Made by a program: the position numbers and the translations under genes. Of a DNA stretch of 64,000 bases, positions 41,089 to 52,245 are shown in pieces. Each line of letters begins with the position of its first letter. Positions within the stretch are counted from its first letter, which is position 1. Under the pieces are notes generated by a model. The model ran no database searches. It was not told where the DNA came from and worked only from the letters and a program-made list of their open reading frames with translations. The DNA is from Termitomyces sp. T153 (Eukaryota > Basidiomycota > Agaricomycetes > Agaricales > Lyophyllaceae), in NCBI GenBank assembly GCA_018296165.2, contig JACKQL020000125.1, positions 1 through 64,000 of the forward strand, given 5' to 3'.

Positions 41089-44000
41089 GTGATAGGATCT
41101 ATGCTACAACCCTCTGCCCCCCCTCCTACAGTGGCAGAGATTTGGGCCAGTCAGACTACTTCTCAATATTTGGCTGAGGCATTTGCAGCAAATTCACAGC
41201 CCAAGTCTTCCCATAGCACCATTCCTAATCATCTCTCTGACTTTGAGGATGTATTCTTCAAGGCCTCCTTCAATTCACTTCCAGAGCACAAGCAGTGGGA
41301 TCATGCAATTGAGCTGATACCAGATGCTGAACCCTCTAGCTGCAAGGTCTATTCACTTGCACCTTGTGAGCAGGATGAGCTGGACACTTTTCTGTAGGAG
41401 AATCTTAGCTCAGGATGAATATGACCCTCCAAGTCTCCAATGGCCTCCCCAGTCTTCTTTATTAAGAAGAAGGATGGGTCTCTTCATCTGGTTCAGGATT
41501 ATTGTGTCCTGAATGCGATGACAGTGAAGAATTGCTATTCTTTGCCACTCATCTCAGAACTTGTCAACAACCTTTGAGGTGCATGCTACTTCACGAAGTT
41601 GGATGTCCATTGGGGCTACAACAATGTACACATCAAAGAAGGGGATGAGTGGAAGGCAGCATTCTGAACTAATCATGGACTCTTTGAACCTCTGGTGATG
41701 TTCTTTGGTCTCACCAATAGCCCAGCCACCTTCCAGACTATGATGAATGACATTTTCCATGATCTAATTGCAGAAGGTGTTGTCTACATGTATCTTGACA
41801 ATATCCTCATCTACACAATAACTCTGGAGGAGCATCACTGGGTCACACTATGAAAATTATTCCTTAAATAGAATTAAAAAGTAAAAATATATAAAGATTA
41901 AAATAATATTACACATTGTCTTGAAATGCCTCTGCCAACACCAGCTCTATTTAAAGCCTGAGAAGTGCAAATTTGAACAGACTAAAGTGGAGTACCTGGG
42001 TTTGATCATTTTGCATGGAATGGCTGAGATGGACCCCATTAAAGTGGCAGGTGTAGCAGAGTGGCCTGAGCCAAGGAACAAGAAGGAAGTTCAGGCCTTT
42101 CTTGGATTTGTCAATTTCTATCAGAGGTTCATACAGAACTTCTCCCACCAGGCATGTCCCCTCTTCAACCCCACAGTTAAGGATACAGCATAGTGGTGGG
42201 AGCCTCTACAGCAAGCTGCCTTTGATGCTCTCAAATGAGCTGTGACCTCAAAGCCCATCCTCCTATTCCCTGATGATAACTCTCCATTCCATGTGGAAGC
42301 TAATAGCTCAGACTTTGCTACAGGGGCAGTCCTCTCCCAGCAGTTCAAGGAGGATGGCAAATGGCATCCAGTAGCCTTCTACTCCAAAAGCCTTAATGTG
42401 GTGGAACAGAACTACAAGATCCATGACAAGGAGATGTTGGCAATTATTTGGTCCTTTGAAGAATGGCAGCATTTCCTTGAGAGTGCATGGCATAAGTTTG
42501 AAGTCTGGACACACCTCAAGAACCTGGAGTACTTCTGCTCTGCTAAGAAGCTCAATCAATGTCAAGCTTGGTGGTCTTTGTATCTGGCCAACTTTGACTT
42601 CTCACTGCACCACAAACCAGAACAGACCATGGGCAAACCAGATGCACTGTCCAGATGGGCTGACCACAGCACTGGAGCAGGAAATAACAACAACATTGTT
42701 CTCCTCAAGCCAGAGCTCTTTGCCATCTATGCACTAGAAGGGATTGTGGTTCAAGGGAATGAGGCAAACATCCTTAGAGGCATCAGAAGAGGGAACTGGG
42801 AGGGTGCACAGGAAGATGCAGTTTCCCAGGCAGCACAGGCTTGATGGGCAAGTGGAGTCAAGTCAGTGCATGCAGATGAGTAGGGTCTTCAGGATGGGCT
42901 TTTGACCTTCAGAGAATGCATTTATGTGCCTAACATTTCCAAACTTCACTGGCACATTGTAGAACAACATCATGACTCCAGGGTGGCTGGACATCCCAGA
43001 AGGTGGAAGATGCTGGAGCTGGTATCCTGGAACTATTGGTGGCCACAGATCTCCCAATATGTAGGCACCTACACTAGCACCTGCTACCTCTGTCTCTGCA
43101 CCAAGCCTCAGCACCAAGCACCCACTCCCTATTCCAGCTGCTCACTAGAGTGTCACTTCAGTGGATTTCATTGTGGAACTCCCAGATGCTCATGGGTATG
43201 ATGCTGTGATGACAGTAGTGGACCTCTATGGCAAACAGGCTCACTTCATACCTACCCACACCATATGCTCTGCCTTGGGAGTGGCCAGCCTGTATAGAAA
43301 GAATGTCTGGAAACTCCATAGTCTGTCAGATGGGTATGTCTCTGACTGGGGCCCTCAGTTTGTGGCAGAATTCACTTGAGAACTGTATTGCCTGCTAGGC
43401 ATGAAGCTCCATACCACCATGGCCTATTACCCTCAGTTGGATGGGCAGACAGAATGTGTTAACCAGGAACTGGAACAATATCTCTGCCTATTTTGTAATG
43501 AGAGGCAGGATGACTGGGATGAGCTGCTGCCAGATGCAGAATTCCAATACAACAACCACATTCACTCTTCCATACAGATGACTCCATTCTTCCTGGACAT
43601 TGGCAGGCACTCTTGCATGGGATTTGAACCTTGGGCATGCCCCTTAGAGAATGACTCTGACAACAAGTTTGTGGATCAGATGAGGAAGGCATATGAGGAG
43701 GCAAAAGCTGCATTGGTGAAGACCAAGGAAGACATGGCATGGTACTATGATTGCAGATGGACACTTGCCCCCAGTTTACAAGCCCAGGGACCATGTGTAC
43801 TTGGATAGCTCAGACATTAAGACAACAAGGCCATCCCAGAAGCTGTCACATTGTCATCTTGGCCCCTTCACAATGGAGAAGAAGGTAGGGCCTTTGGCAT
43901 ACCAACTGAAACTCCCAGCAGGCCTCCACCAACTGCATCCAGTCTTCAATGTGGTCAAGTTATTTCCAGCTTCAGAGGATCCAATCTCAGGCCATCACCC

Positions 44001-44226
44001 TAAGCCACCCCCACCACCAGTCCTGGTCAATGATGAGGAGGAGTATGAGGTGGAGGAAATCTTGGACAGCAGGGTATTCTGAGGAAAGTTGCAGTTCAAG
44101 GTAAAATGGAAGGGATATGGCATTGAGGACATCTCTTGAGAACCACAAGGTAATGTTCATGCATTAGGCTTGGTCCAGGACTTCTACCATAGGCATCCCA
44201 ATGCCCCAGAAGCTATTTGAGGCATC
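41089..44226 (+). pseudogene. Pol of plus-strand gypsy C: RT, RNase H, integrase, chromodomain
   Basis: RT is readable from HKQWDHAIEL (near 41290) through FTKLDVHWGYNNV-type sequence to MYLDN (near 41795; the second Asp of YxDD is Asn). About 80 bp of AT-rich sequence interrupts RT at about 41842-41920. RNase H is at 42242-42700 (VEANSSDFATGA, KEMLAIIW). The integrase has HPRRWKMLELV (zinc region), VDFIVELPD, SDWGPQFVAEF and DGQTECVNQELEQYL (DDE residues). A chromodomain lies at 44035-44220 (EEYEVEEILDS, KWKGYGIEDIS). TGA or TAG stops and frameshifts recur, with CpG nearly gone. Confidence 0.85.
41842..41920. other. AT-rich insertion inside RT
   Basis: About 80 bp of A/T-rich sequence between the RT stretch ending HHWVT and the one resuming LVLKCLCQHQ. 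The minus-strand gypsy C has no such insertion. No inverted repeat or clear target duplication was seen. Confidence 0.5.
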
Positions 44227-44304
44227 TACCCTATTTTACCAGCTGACCAGACAATTCATGACTTCTTCTACCTAGTGTGTTGAGGCATCCTAGAGGGGGG
44301 GTGA

Positions 44305-44734
44305 TGTCAGGGGATGTCCCACTTGTTTCCCCTTCTCCTTCTCCAGTTCTTGTCAGATTTCCCCTGCTATAGTTTTTCTTTATTCTTCTTTGTTTTCCCT
44401 ATCTATTGGTCCTAGTTTCAGCCCTCAGGCTGCACCAGTTTTCTATCAATAATTCAGACAAGTGTGGCCCCTTTGACACTGCCACCAGCTTATGTAACTG
44501 CTGACCAATTGCTAACACATCACTTTTGTCTTTTTTCTCTGTCATACTGTACAGTTGTTTCTCATGCTTCTGAAGCCTCTGAAGCATCACACCTGGCCTA
44601 GGAAATCCCCAGACTTGTTCTCTTTGGATTTCCCTTTGGTTATCTCAGTAGACACTGTACAGTACTGAATAGACTTTGGATTTCCCTTTGCTAGCTGTGT
44701 GATTTAGCCACAGCCTCCAGAGGTTGCCCTTACA
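44305..44734 (+). repeat. LTR-C, 3' LTR
   Basis: TGTCAGGGGATG ... GGTTGCCCTTACA, preceded by the polypurine tract GAGGGGGGGTGA. Confidence 0.88.
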
Positions 44735-45018
44735 GCCCCACTCCCATCACTTGCATGGCTTCTGCTTATTCCACACCTTCTGTATTTGCCTCCAGACTTG
44801 TACCTGTGCCTTCCCCAAATCTGACCTTTCTTTGTGTCTTGTCTTAGACTCTCATGGACCACCCTAGACTTGCTCAGACCATTCCTCTTGGCATACTTTT
44901 GCAAGTATATAAAGTCCAGACCTCCCTGGAGCACTAAATTATAAGGACAGGACATCACATGCACCTAGTAAGGACTTGCCCAGTTAGGCTGAGCCCCCAT
45001 AGTCAGCAGAATCTGACA
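44735..45018 (+). repeat. LTR-A, 3' fragment
   Basis: It matches the last 285 bp or so of LTR-A (CACTCCCATCA, AGACTTGT, CACCTAGTAAGGA, AATCTGACA). It is truncated on the left by gypsy C. Confidence 0.85.
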
Positions 45019-46109
45019 CAAGGTGCAGATCATGGTGGCAAAGGATGCCATGAATTGGCCAGTGCTACTTGTGCAAGACAAGGAATGTCTTGTCACTTAA
45101 GTTGATGTCAACAGCTACAAGGCATGGACATTGTAAGAGTTAGAGAGTACTACCTCCTGCCTCACACCATTGTTTGCACATGTGACTGGAATACATGTGG
45201 GCCCATTGGCCACACCAATCACCCAGCAGGTGAGGACAATTGGAAGTTGTTCCATTGTAAACTATAGGACCAGGGTGACTATGAAGGACCCTGGCAAGTA
45301 TTGCAAGATCTATGTGGACATTGCTAACTTTGATTGCTATAACATGAAAGTAGGGACACCATTCATGAAGGCACATAATGTCCTCCTGGACTTTCAGAAT
45401 GACCAAGTAGTCATTGATAGGGCAGTTACTCCAGCTCATAAACTGGAGCTGGAGGATGTGGATGGATGCACACAATGCTTCTGTACAGTGGAGAAGCAGT
45501 GTGACAAGCAGCTCTGATTGCCCACCATAGAAGAGGCAGAGGATGAAGACAAGGTTCAGGTAGTTGATAGCCCTCCCAACCATCACCCATCCCTGCTGGT
45601 CCTGGAGGAAGAGTATTAAAGTACTCTTCAAGAGGGGGAGAGAATACCACAGCCCTCCAATTGCATCAAAACCAGCTGTACAATTACCTTTAAAAGTGGA
45701 GATAGTCCAGCAGTCAGACCAGAAGGATTGGACTGACCCTTCCACAGCAAGGCAACAAAGAATTTGGGACAGACCAATCTCAAAGCCAATCCTTAAATGA
45801 GCATATGACTTGCATGCACCATCAGAATGGAATCAGGTCATTGTAGACCTGACATAGCAATGAATGATAAGATGAGTGCCAGCCCTGGACTGAGAACTGG
45901 TGCAACAAGGAACAAGTCCTTCAGTGCCTATCACAGGAGAAAGAGAGAAACTAATAAACAAGCTATGTATAGTGTATCAGTGCAGGTATAAGATTAAAAC
46001 CTAGCTAGAAAGTGGACTTACTCCTTTAGTGTCTGTTGCAGGAGAAAGAAAACAACTGAAGGAGCAATGCCATGTCAATGTGTATCTAATAATTGGACAC
46101 ATGACTATG
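45019..46109 (+). pseudogene. Gypsy D-like protease/pol start, decayed
   Basis: The frame 45170-45517 has YVDIANFDCYNMKVGTPFM followed by VLLDFQNDQVVI. This is the C-terminal half of a retropepsin with the IG-TPFM type second motif, common in gypsy proteins. An acidic linker and a short basic region continue to about 45800. From about 45890 two imperfect copies of a roughly 100-bp unit (CAGGAGAAAGA at 45928 and 46041) follow. The D-S-G half of the protease is missing. The family is probably that of gypsy D (inference). It ends where a Tc1 element begins. Confidence 0.6.
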
Positions 46110-46111
46110 TA

Positions 46112-47710
46112 CAGCAGCTCAGAAAACTGTCCCAATGTTTTATATTTTTTGAAAGATGACATTGGCATGAAGGTTTGGAAGTATTCAAAATTCTAGTTAA
46201 ATCATGTAAAATACTATGGCATCATAGCTACAAATTTCATTTTAGCTTATGTAATTCAAAACTAAACTGATGGAGTAATGACCATTTTAAAATATTCACT
46301 CATTGGAACAGTTTTTGAGCATCTCTAATTTTGGTATTTAGTACTTTGTATGTCCTCCATTTGCCTTAGTAACTGCTTGAATCCTTCAAGACATGCTTTC
46401 TATCAGTCTTTGGCATATCTCTGCTGGTATTCCATCCCACTCCTTTGCATCCCTCTCCCACAACTCATGTACACCATGAGGAGGTATTTCCTACTGCTTA
46501 AGCTGCTTCTTGAGGTACTCATAGAGGTGTTCAATAGGGTTAAGATCAAGGAATTGGGCTGACCACAAAAGGGGATCAAAGTTGTTGTCTTCAAACCACT
46601 TGTTTGCCTTCTTGGAGTTGTGTTTGGGGTCATTGTCCTGTTGAAAGTAGTGGGCACCCTCCTCCATCTCCAATTTTCAAAGCTCTTGTTCACTCTGTCA
46701 TACAAAATTTCACAGTACTGCTCTGCATTCATGATCCTCACCAACTCTACCAGCTTTCCTACCCCATTCAACCCATTCAGCCCCATACCATGATATCATT
46801 TCCTCCTCCATGTTTCACAGTAGGTGTAGTGGTTTGGTTTGAAATGCCTTCTCCTCATAGCTTTCACACATACTGCTTTCCACTCAACCCAATCCTTTTA
46901 ATCTTTGTCTCATCTGTACACAACACTCTTTTCCAGTCCTCCACAGTCCAGTTCTGATGCTCCTGAGCCCATTTAAGTTGTAGTTGCCAATGCTAGCTTT
47001 GAGCATAGGAACTTTCCTCTTTGTAGCAGACCAATACCCCTCCTCCTTAGCACATTCTGGACACTCTGAGGAGAGACAGGGTTGAAAATGATGTTGTTGA
47101 TAAAATTGGTGGCCTGAATAGCTGTATTGAGTCTCCCAATTGATTTTGTTGAACAATAGCCTGTTTATCACATGGAGTAAGCTTAGCTGGATGGCCTCCA
47201 GGATGGTTTTCCTTGTCCACCTCTGACTCTCTGCCAATCCTCCCAATAGTAGACTTACTAGACAAGCATTAGCCTCAATCTGATGCAGAGAATACTCTTG
47301 AGCAAGGAGAGAAGCAACAGTAGAGCATTGTGCAGGAGAAGTAGCTTTTATGATGGTGGTTGAAGGTCAACATGTGGTTCAACTGACTTGAACCATTCCC
47401 AAATATAACCAAACATGGTCACATGACTCTGTTGATATTTCCACATACAACTTACTCTTTATTTCTGACTAAAATAGAAATAAACCTGCAAAATTAGAGA
47501 TGCTCAAAAAACTGTCCCAATGAGTGAATATTTTAAAATGGCCATTACTCCATGAGTGTTGGTTTGAATTACATAAATAAAATGAAATTTGTAGCTATGA
47601 TGTCATAGTATTTTACATGATTTAACGAGAATTTTGAATACTTCCAATCCTTCATGCCAATGTCATCTTTCAAGAAATATAAAACATTGGGACAGTTTTT
47701 TGAGCCACTG
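46112..47710 (-). mobile_element. Tc1/mariner-type transposon, 1599 bp, TA target
   Basis: TA dinucleotides flank it at 46110-46111 and 47711-47712. Terminal inverted repeats of about 220 bp (46112-46330 and 47490-47710) start CAGCAGCTCA / CAGTGGCTCA. Each repeat also carries the outer motif again, inverted, at its inner edge (46301-46320; 47504-47524). It holds one decayed transposase. Confidence 0.92.
46338..47345 (-). pseudogene. Tc1-type transposase, DD34E
   Basis: Minus-strand frames together give a paired-like HTH start (SPAQCSTVASLLAQ, then STIGRI and HPGGHPAKLTP), a first catalytic Asp in CTDETKI near 46900, the second in FQQDNDPKH (46640-46670) and the Glu of LDLNPIEHLYEYLKKQL. There are 34 residues between the second Asp and the Glu, the Tc1 spacing. 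The product ends GGHTKY before the TAA at 46338-46340. At least two frameshifts (near 47060 and 46680) and several stops make it non-functional. It would act in the nucleus to cut and paste the element between its inverted repeats. Confidence 0.88.
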
Positions 47711-47712
47711 TA

Positions 47713-48399
47713 GTTACTGAAAATAGATATCTTTGTCTGACACAACCCCATCAGTGATGAAGTAGGCACAAAAAAAAAATTAAAAGAAGAGTCAAGGTAA
47801 AGAGACAATACCAAGAGCTATAATGGAATTCTTTGTTGAATGGTTCAGTAAGAATATATTGGCCTAAAGTAAACAAATCAGGCATAATCAGAAATAATCT
47901 GGTAAGTGACAGAATCAGAGCCTCAATCAGCATCCACAGCACCAAAATCAGCTGGTAGAATGAGTCAAGCAGGAGAGTTGAGAGGACAAGTGAAATTGTA
48001 TTCCAGAACAAAATCTTGAATACCAGAAAGGTATCTTAAAACATGCTTTGCAACTAAGAGATGTTTGCAGGTAGGATTTGCATCATACTGGCCAGGAGAC
48101 ATTGCTGTAAACACCAGTTGTGTCTAGTGCACAGGCTCAAGTATAATATCAATCCTACAAGTTGATAATGGAGTGGACATCTTCATCTGCAATATTAGGT
48201 AAAAATTTTGGTCATGGTTCTGGTAGATCTTTGATTTTGGGAATGAGTGGAAGTGAGGGTGGAGAGACACTGAGAAGATGATATGTAGTGAGGAGATCAA
48301 GAATGTAGCCCTTCTGCAATAATCATAATTTTTTCTGAGAATGATGACAATCTATACTGACACCAACATAGAGATTGCTTGCACCTGAGTCTTTCACTT
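47713..48399 (-). pseudogene. Copia RT end and RNase H fragment
   Basis: The minus-strand reading gives a copia RT-RNase H junction: AMSPGQYDANPTC near 48090, then HVLRYLSGIQDFVLEY near 48030, then a degraded DAD-type RNase H region, with TLGQYILTEPFNKEFH near 47860. Several frameshifts break it. It ends at the Tc1 insertion on the left and at an LTR-A fragment on the right. It could be the missing 3' part of a copia family like that at 15439-20097, but it is not adjacent to it. Confidence 0.65.
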
Positions 48400-48971
48400 C
48401 AAAACACAAGGCTAATAGTAGCAACAGAGATGAGACTGGGAAACAGAGAGAAACATGAGACACAAGTAATCAAGTAAAGTAAGATCAAGACTAAGGTAAC
48501 AGATGCTACTCTACATCTTTATCTACTAGCTACTGGGCCTCCTCTGAGGGTTGAGGGCACAACAGCAGGGCTCATTGGAGCTGCACAGAGTTGACAGGTG
48601 TTGGCTCTGATTGGAGGGCAGGCTGTGGTGACACTCTGATGGGAACACAGTCTGTCCCATAGTCATTGGAGAACTCCAGAGTGGTCATGTGGGCTGTTGG
48701 GGTGGTTGAGTGACATATGTCTGTGCCAAGGGAAGTGTCAGAGATGCTCAGGGGCCTTATAGGCAAGAGGAGGAGCTGAGGAGGCCCACAGGGGATGTGC
48801 TGGGGTTTGCCAGGAGGTCATTGGGGTTTGCTGAGGAAACATCAGAGTTAGCCAGGATGGACACTGTGAATCAACAAAGGCTGGGGTCAGTTGGGGGAAG
48901 CATTGGGGAAGGCTCTGGGGAGGCAGGGTGTCCTGGGAAAAGGTCCAGAGGTGTGGGAGTGGGTTGTGACA
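48400..48971 (-). repeat. LTR-A, 5' half, reverse orientation
   Basis: On the plus strand it ends GGGTTGTGACA (48971), the reverse of the LTR-A start. It matches the first 570 bp or so of LTR-A. The rest is replaced by copia sequence; the left edge is approximate. Confidence 0.8.
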
Positions 48972-49217
48972 ATGGTGAGATCAGATGATTGGGCAGGGCA
49001 GTTAGGAAAGGGAGTCAGGGATGGGGCAAGGGACTATGGAGGGTTGTGACAAGTTCTCTCATGCATATACTTTGTCAAAACCATATGTATAGTGCTGTCC
49101 AAAGCAATGATCAACCATCACTTGTATGCAGGGCACAGCTTTTGCCAGGGTGCAGCATTTGCAGCAGCCACATGTGGGTATTTGGACCACAAAATTTAGC
49201 TACTGAAATGTTGGTGC

Positions 49218-50270
49218 TGTCACAACCCACTCCCTGGACCCCCAGACATTGTTCCCAGCCTGCTTGCCTCCCCAGAGTCACCTCCAATGCCCCATTGAAC
49301 TCCCCAACTATTGTCTACCCTCCACACCCACCCCAGGTAACTCTGTGCTTCTCCAGTAAACCCTGATGGCCCCTGGGCTAACTCTGATGCCTTCTCCACA
49401 GCCATCAATGCTTCCCTTGACTCTCCTGAGCCCCTGGAACCCTCCCCCACCATCCCTGGCCCTGTCATGCATCTCTGGCTCACCACCCTGATTCACCCAA
49501 CCTACTCTGGAGCATCACAACAACCCCAGAGCAACCCACATCCCCAGCTGATCCCATCAGAATATTGCTGCAGCCCACCCCTCAATTGCACCTGACACCC
49601 ATCAACTCTGCATGGCTCTGTCAAGCTCCACTGCCACACCCACTGCCCCCCAGAGCTCTCCAGTAGTCAGTATATAATCCATAGAGTAGCACCTCTAGTC
49701 TTGATATTGCATTAACTGGTTACTTGTGTCTCATATTTCTTTCTGTCTCTGTTTCTATCCTTAGCCTCAAATCTATCTCTTTTCTCCAGTCTCATCTCAT
49801 CTCACTTCCGTCTTGTCTCAATTGTCTCTATTTTCCTTTGTTTCTCTAAGTTCTTTTCATCTCTGACATTAGTACAAACTCTGTGCACACACTATGACCT
49901 CTGAACATTCTTATGACACTCTGGACCTTGCCCTTTGCTCAGCCCTGGAACCCATCAAGTCTTGATTGATCCCCCATCAAACTCCAGCTCCACTCCCATC
50001 ATTTGCAAAGCCTCTGCTTGCCCCGCAGTCTATTTGCATGCCTACAGACTTGTTCCTGATGCCTGCCCAAGCCCAACATTTAACATACTTGGTCTTAGAC
50101 TTCTCCAGACCACTCAGGACTTGCTCAGGCCACTCCCCATGACTTCTCCTCACAAGTCCCTCCAGTCCATGACAACCCTGGAGCACTAGGCTATAAGTGC
50201 AGGACATTGCATCTGCCTAGTAAGGACTCACCCAGTGTAGCTGAGCCCCCATAGTCAGCAGAATCTGACA
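49218..50270 (+). mobile_element. Solo LTR-A, 1053 bp, TSD GGTGC
   Basis: TGTCACAACCC ... AGAATCTGACA, flanked by GGTGC (49213-49217 and 50271-50275). Copy 1 shows the empty site with a single GGTGC. This LTR-A was therefore inserted after the duplication or was never in the other copy. Confidence 0.95.
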
Positions 50271-50275
50271 GGTGC

Positions 50276-51073
50276 AGCTGTACATAGAAAATGATCTGGC
50301 AAGGATTCTTCACCTGTTTTCCCTGCTCCACATGGCCAACACTCATCCTGTCCCTTTTTCATCTCCAGCTCTGTACCACTACACATTTCGGGCTTGAGTT
50401 TTTGGCCCTCTCTCTTAGAAGAGGGAACTAGCACTGGGAATTCTCAGGATTCAAAAAATCTCATTCTTTCCTGCAATGCATGGCCCCCCCTTACTAAGCT
50501 TCCTATCATCAAAATCTTCCTAGTCTCACTTATTTCTCAGTTTTCTCTCTTACTCTCTCCCCTTGCCTCCCACACTCAGTCAACAGCTTCAAATTGACTC
50601 AATATGTGTCCTGGCAGCCATGTAATGAACATGTATAATATTATTTTATAAATGATATACAATGCTCCCAGTTACAATACTCCAGAAGCAACAGACATTA
50701 CTCCATCAGTGGAATGCTCAGTCAATGGCCCAGGCTCCATCTTCCATGGGCATAATGGTACCCCATCAGCAAAGGTTCAAACATTAAATTTGCAATGTTT
50801 GATGGAATGGACTTCTTGTGGAAGTTTGGTATGTTTTCCTCTGTAGCATGAGTCAAAGCTTGTTTGACTTTGAAAAATGTAACATTGCCATTACATGACT
50901 TGCACTCACAGCGCCCGGCATGCAAGCCAAAACCAGTCAATTGGGGTTGGCTACATGTATGCACGAAAGTCAGGCAAGTCTGTCTTACATATTTGTAGAT
51001 ACATTGATCAGGTAACTGACACTACTACATATGATACTATAGTAAATATTAATATTAATATTATAATATGTGC
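50276..51073. other. Non-coding part of the duplicated segment, copy 2
   Basis: Downstream flank of the MYND gene. It contains TAATATTAATATTA-type A/T runs near 51045. No conserved frame was seen. Confidence 0.5.
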
Positions 51074-52173
51074 TCAAAATGGATGCGCCGTTCCATAATC
51101 GCCAGTTTCCTTCCTACAGTCATTCTTGTGGCGCTTCCAATCAACCTTCTGGCACTCCCTTGAGCAATACTTGACTTTCTGACATCCAGAACAGACTCGC
51201 AAGTCGACTTCACCATTTAATCCACAAGTCACGCATTTCCAAGAGGCTTCACGAGCGACCTGTTTATCCCCTAATCGCAAGTCAGATCATATCAGTACCG
51301 AGCCCTCCTCTTGCCATAGAAGACCTACTACGTTCCACAAGTTTATCAATAAACCGCTTCTTTCGTTCTAAGATTGTCTGGATCAATGCTACAACAGTAT
51401 CCATATGAAATTGTCCTACTCACCAAAAAACTCTGGGGTTGGTCTACTTCCAAGTGCTGCTTCGATCAAGCTGACCCGGGGGTTGGACACTATATCATGT
51501 GTCCATACATTTCTCAGTCTCAACTTGAGTTTGAAGGTATTAAAACACCACTCACTATTCCTTAACAATCTCTCCGAATCCCTCTCAAAGTCAACAAGCC
51601 CTTCCCAATCTTCAGATCTATACCACCTCGAATGAACCGATCAATTACTTCCTTCGCGCCTTTACGGACATTAAGCCAGTCCATGTGATTTGCCCCCACC
51701 TCAGTCCATATGACCGGCTCTGGCCATTCCTTTTCCTTCGCAACAACCACATCTCCTCTCCATGTCGGCCTCGTTCCAGGGTGTTTTGGATTTATCCCAG
51801 CAATACGCGCCATGGCGAGGTTGAGCGGCAGTTTCCAATCAATGTTGAAGTAAATACAGTAGTCGCCTTCGAGCTCCTTGTCAGGCTGGTTCTCGACTGT
51901 AAGCAACTGACGCCTTATTCCTTGTTTCAGAGACTTTCCGTAGGTCGATCGGAGATCAACAGCAGTGGTGTAGAGCCCAAAAGGATGCTTTGCACCTGCT
52001 TGGTTGAACTCCATACGTGTGATATATGGTTCCTTGCCGTCTGCGGGATAAATAAGAACATCGAGAGAGATTGTATCCAGGGGATGGCGACGCAAAGTCA
52101 TTGTGAGGAGTGTGGGATGAGGAGGGTGTTCAAGCGTCAATCGATGATCTGTCAGTTTTAAAGCATGTTGCAA
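51074..52173 (-). CDS. MYND-finger protein gene, one-base deletion
   Basis: The minus-strand frame 52173-51562 starts MQHALKLTDHRL, with an alternative start at MTLRRHPLD, and encodes a conserved N-terminal domain (LDVLIYPAD, AGAKHPFGLYTTAVDLRSTYG, GDYCIYFNIDWKLP). At about 51630 one C is missing relative to copy 1, which shifts the frame. The original frame resumes after it and contains LRNSEWCF and NVWTHDIV. After one or two short introns (GTGAGT donor near 51430) comes ILERKKRFIDKLVER, then the MYND finger (51074-51280: CVTC, CSGC, YCSRECQKVDWKRHKNDC). MYND fingers bind proteins, often proline-rich partners. Function is otherwise unknown. It may be a recent pseudogene or carry a sequence error. 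Confidence 0.7.
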
Positions 52174-52245
52174 GGGGTTTAATTATAATCTCAGTTTCCC
52201 AGGCTGAACCTTATCATAAGGCAGTGTCTTTTGACGTTGTATGAT

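Larger units (their letters stand above)
38373..44734 (+). mobile_element. Gypsy-C chromovirus, plus strand, complete but decayed
   Basis: LTRs at 38373-38810 and 44305-44734, then gag, protease, RT, RNase H, integrase and chromodomain in order, with the tract GAGGGGGGGTGA before the 3' LTR. The LTRs differ in sequence and length (438 and 430 bp). The flanks GTATC and GCCCC are not a target duplication: the left flank is Gag of the minus-strand relative, the right flank is LTR-A. This suggests recombination between two insertions. Confidence 0.88.
48972..52104. repeat. Segmental duplication, copy 2 (CpG-rich)
   Basis: Counterpart of 21018-23814. Outside the inserted LTR-A (49218-50270) it aligns continuously and retains CpGs from about 51080 onward. 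Confidence 0.92.
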
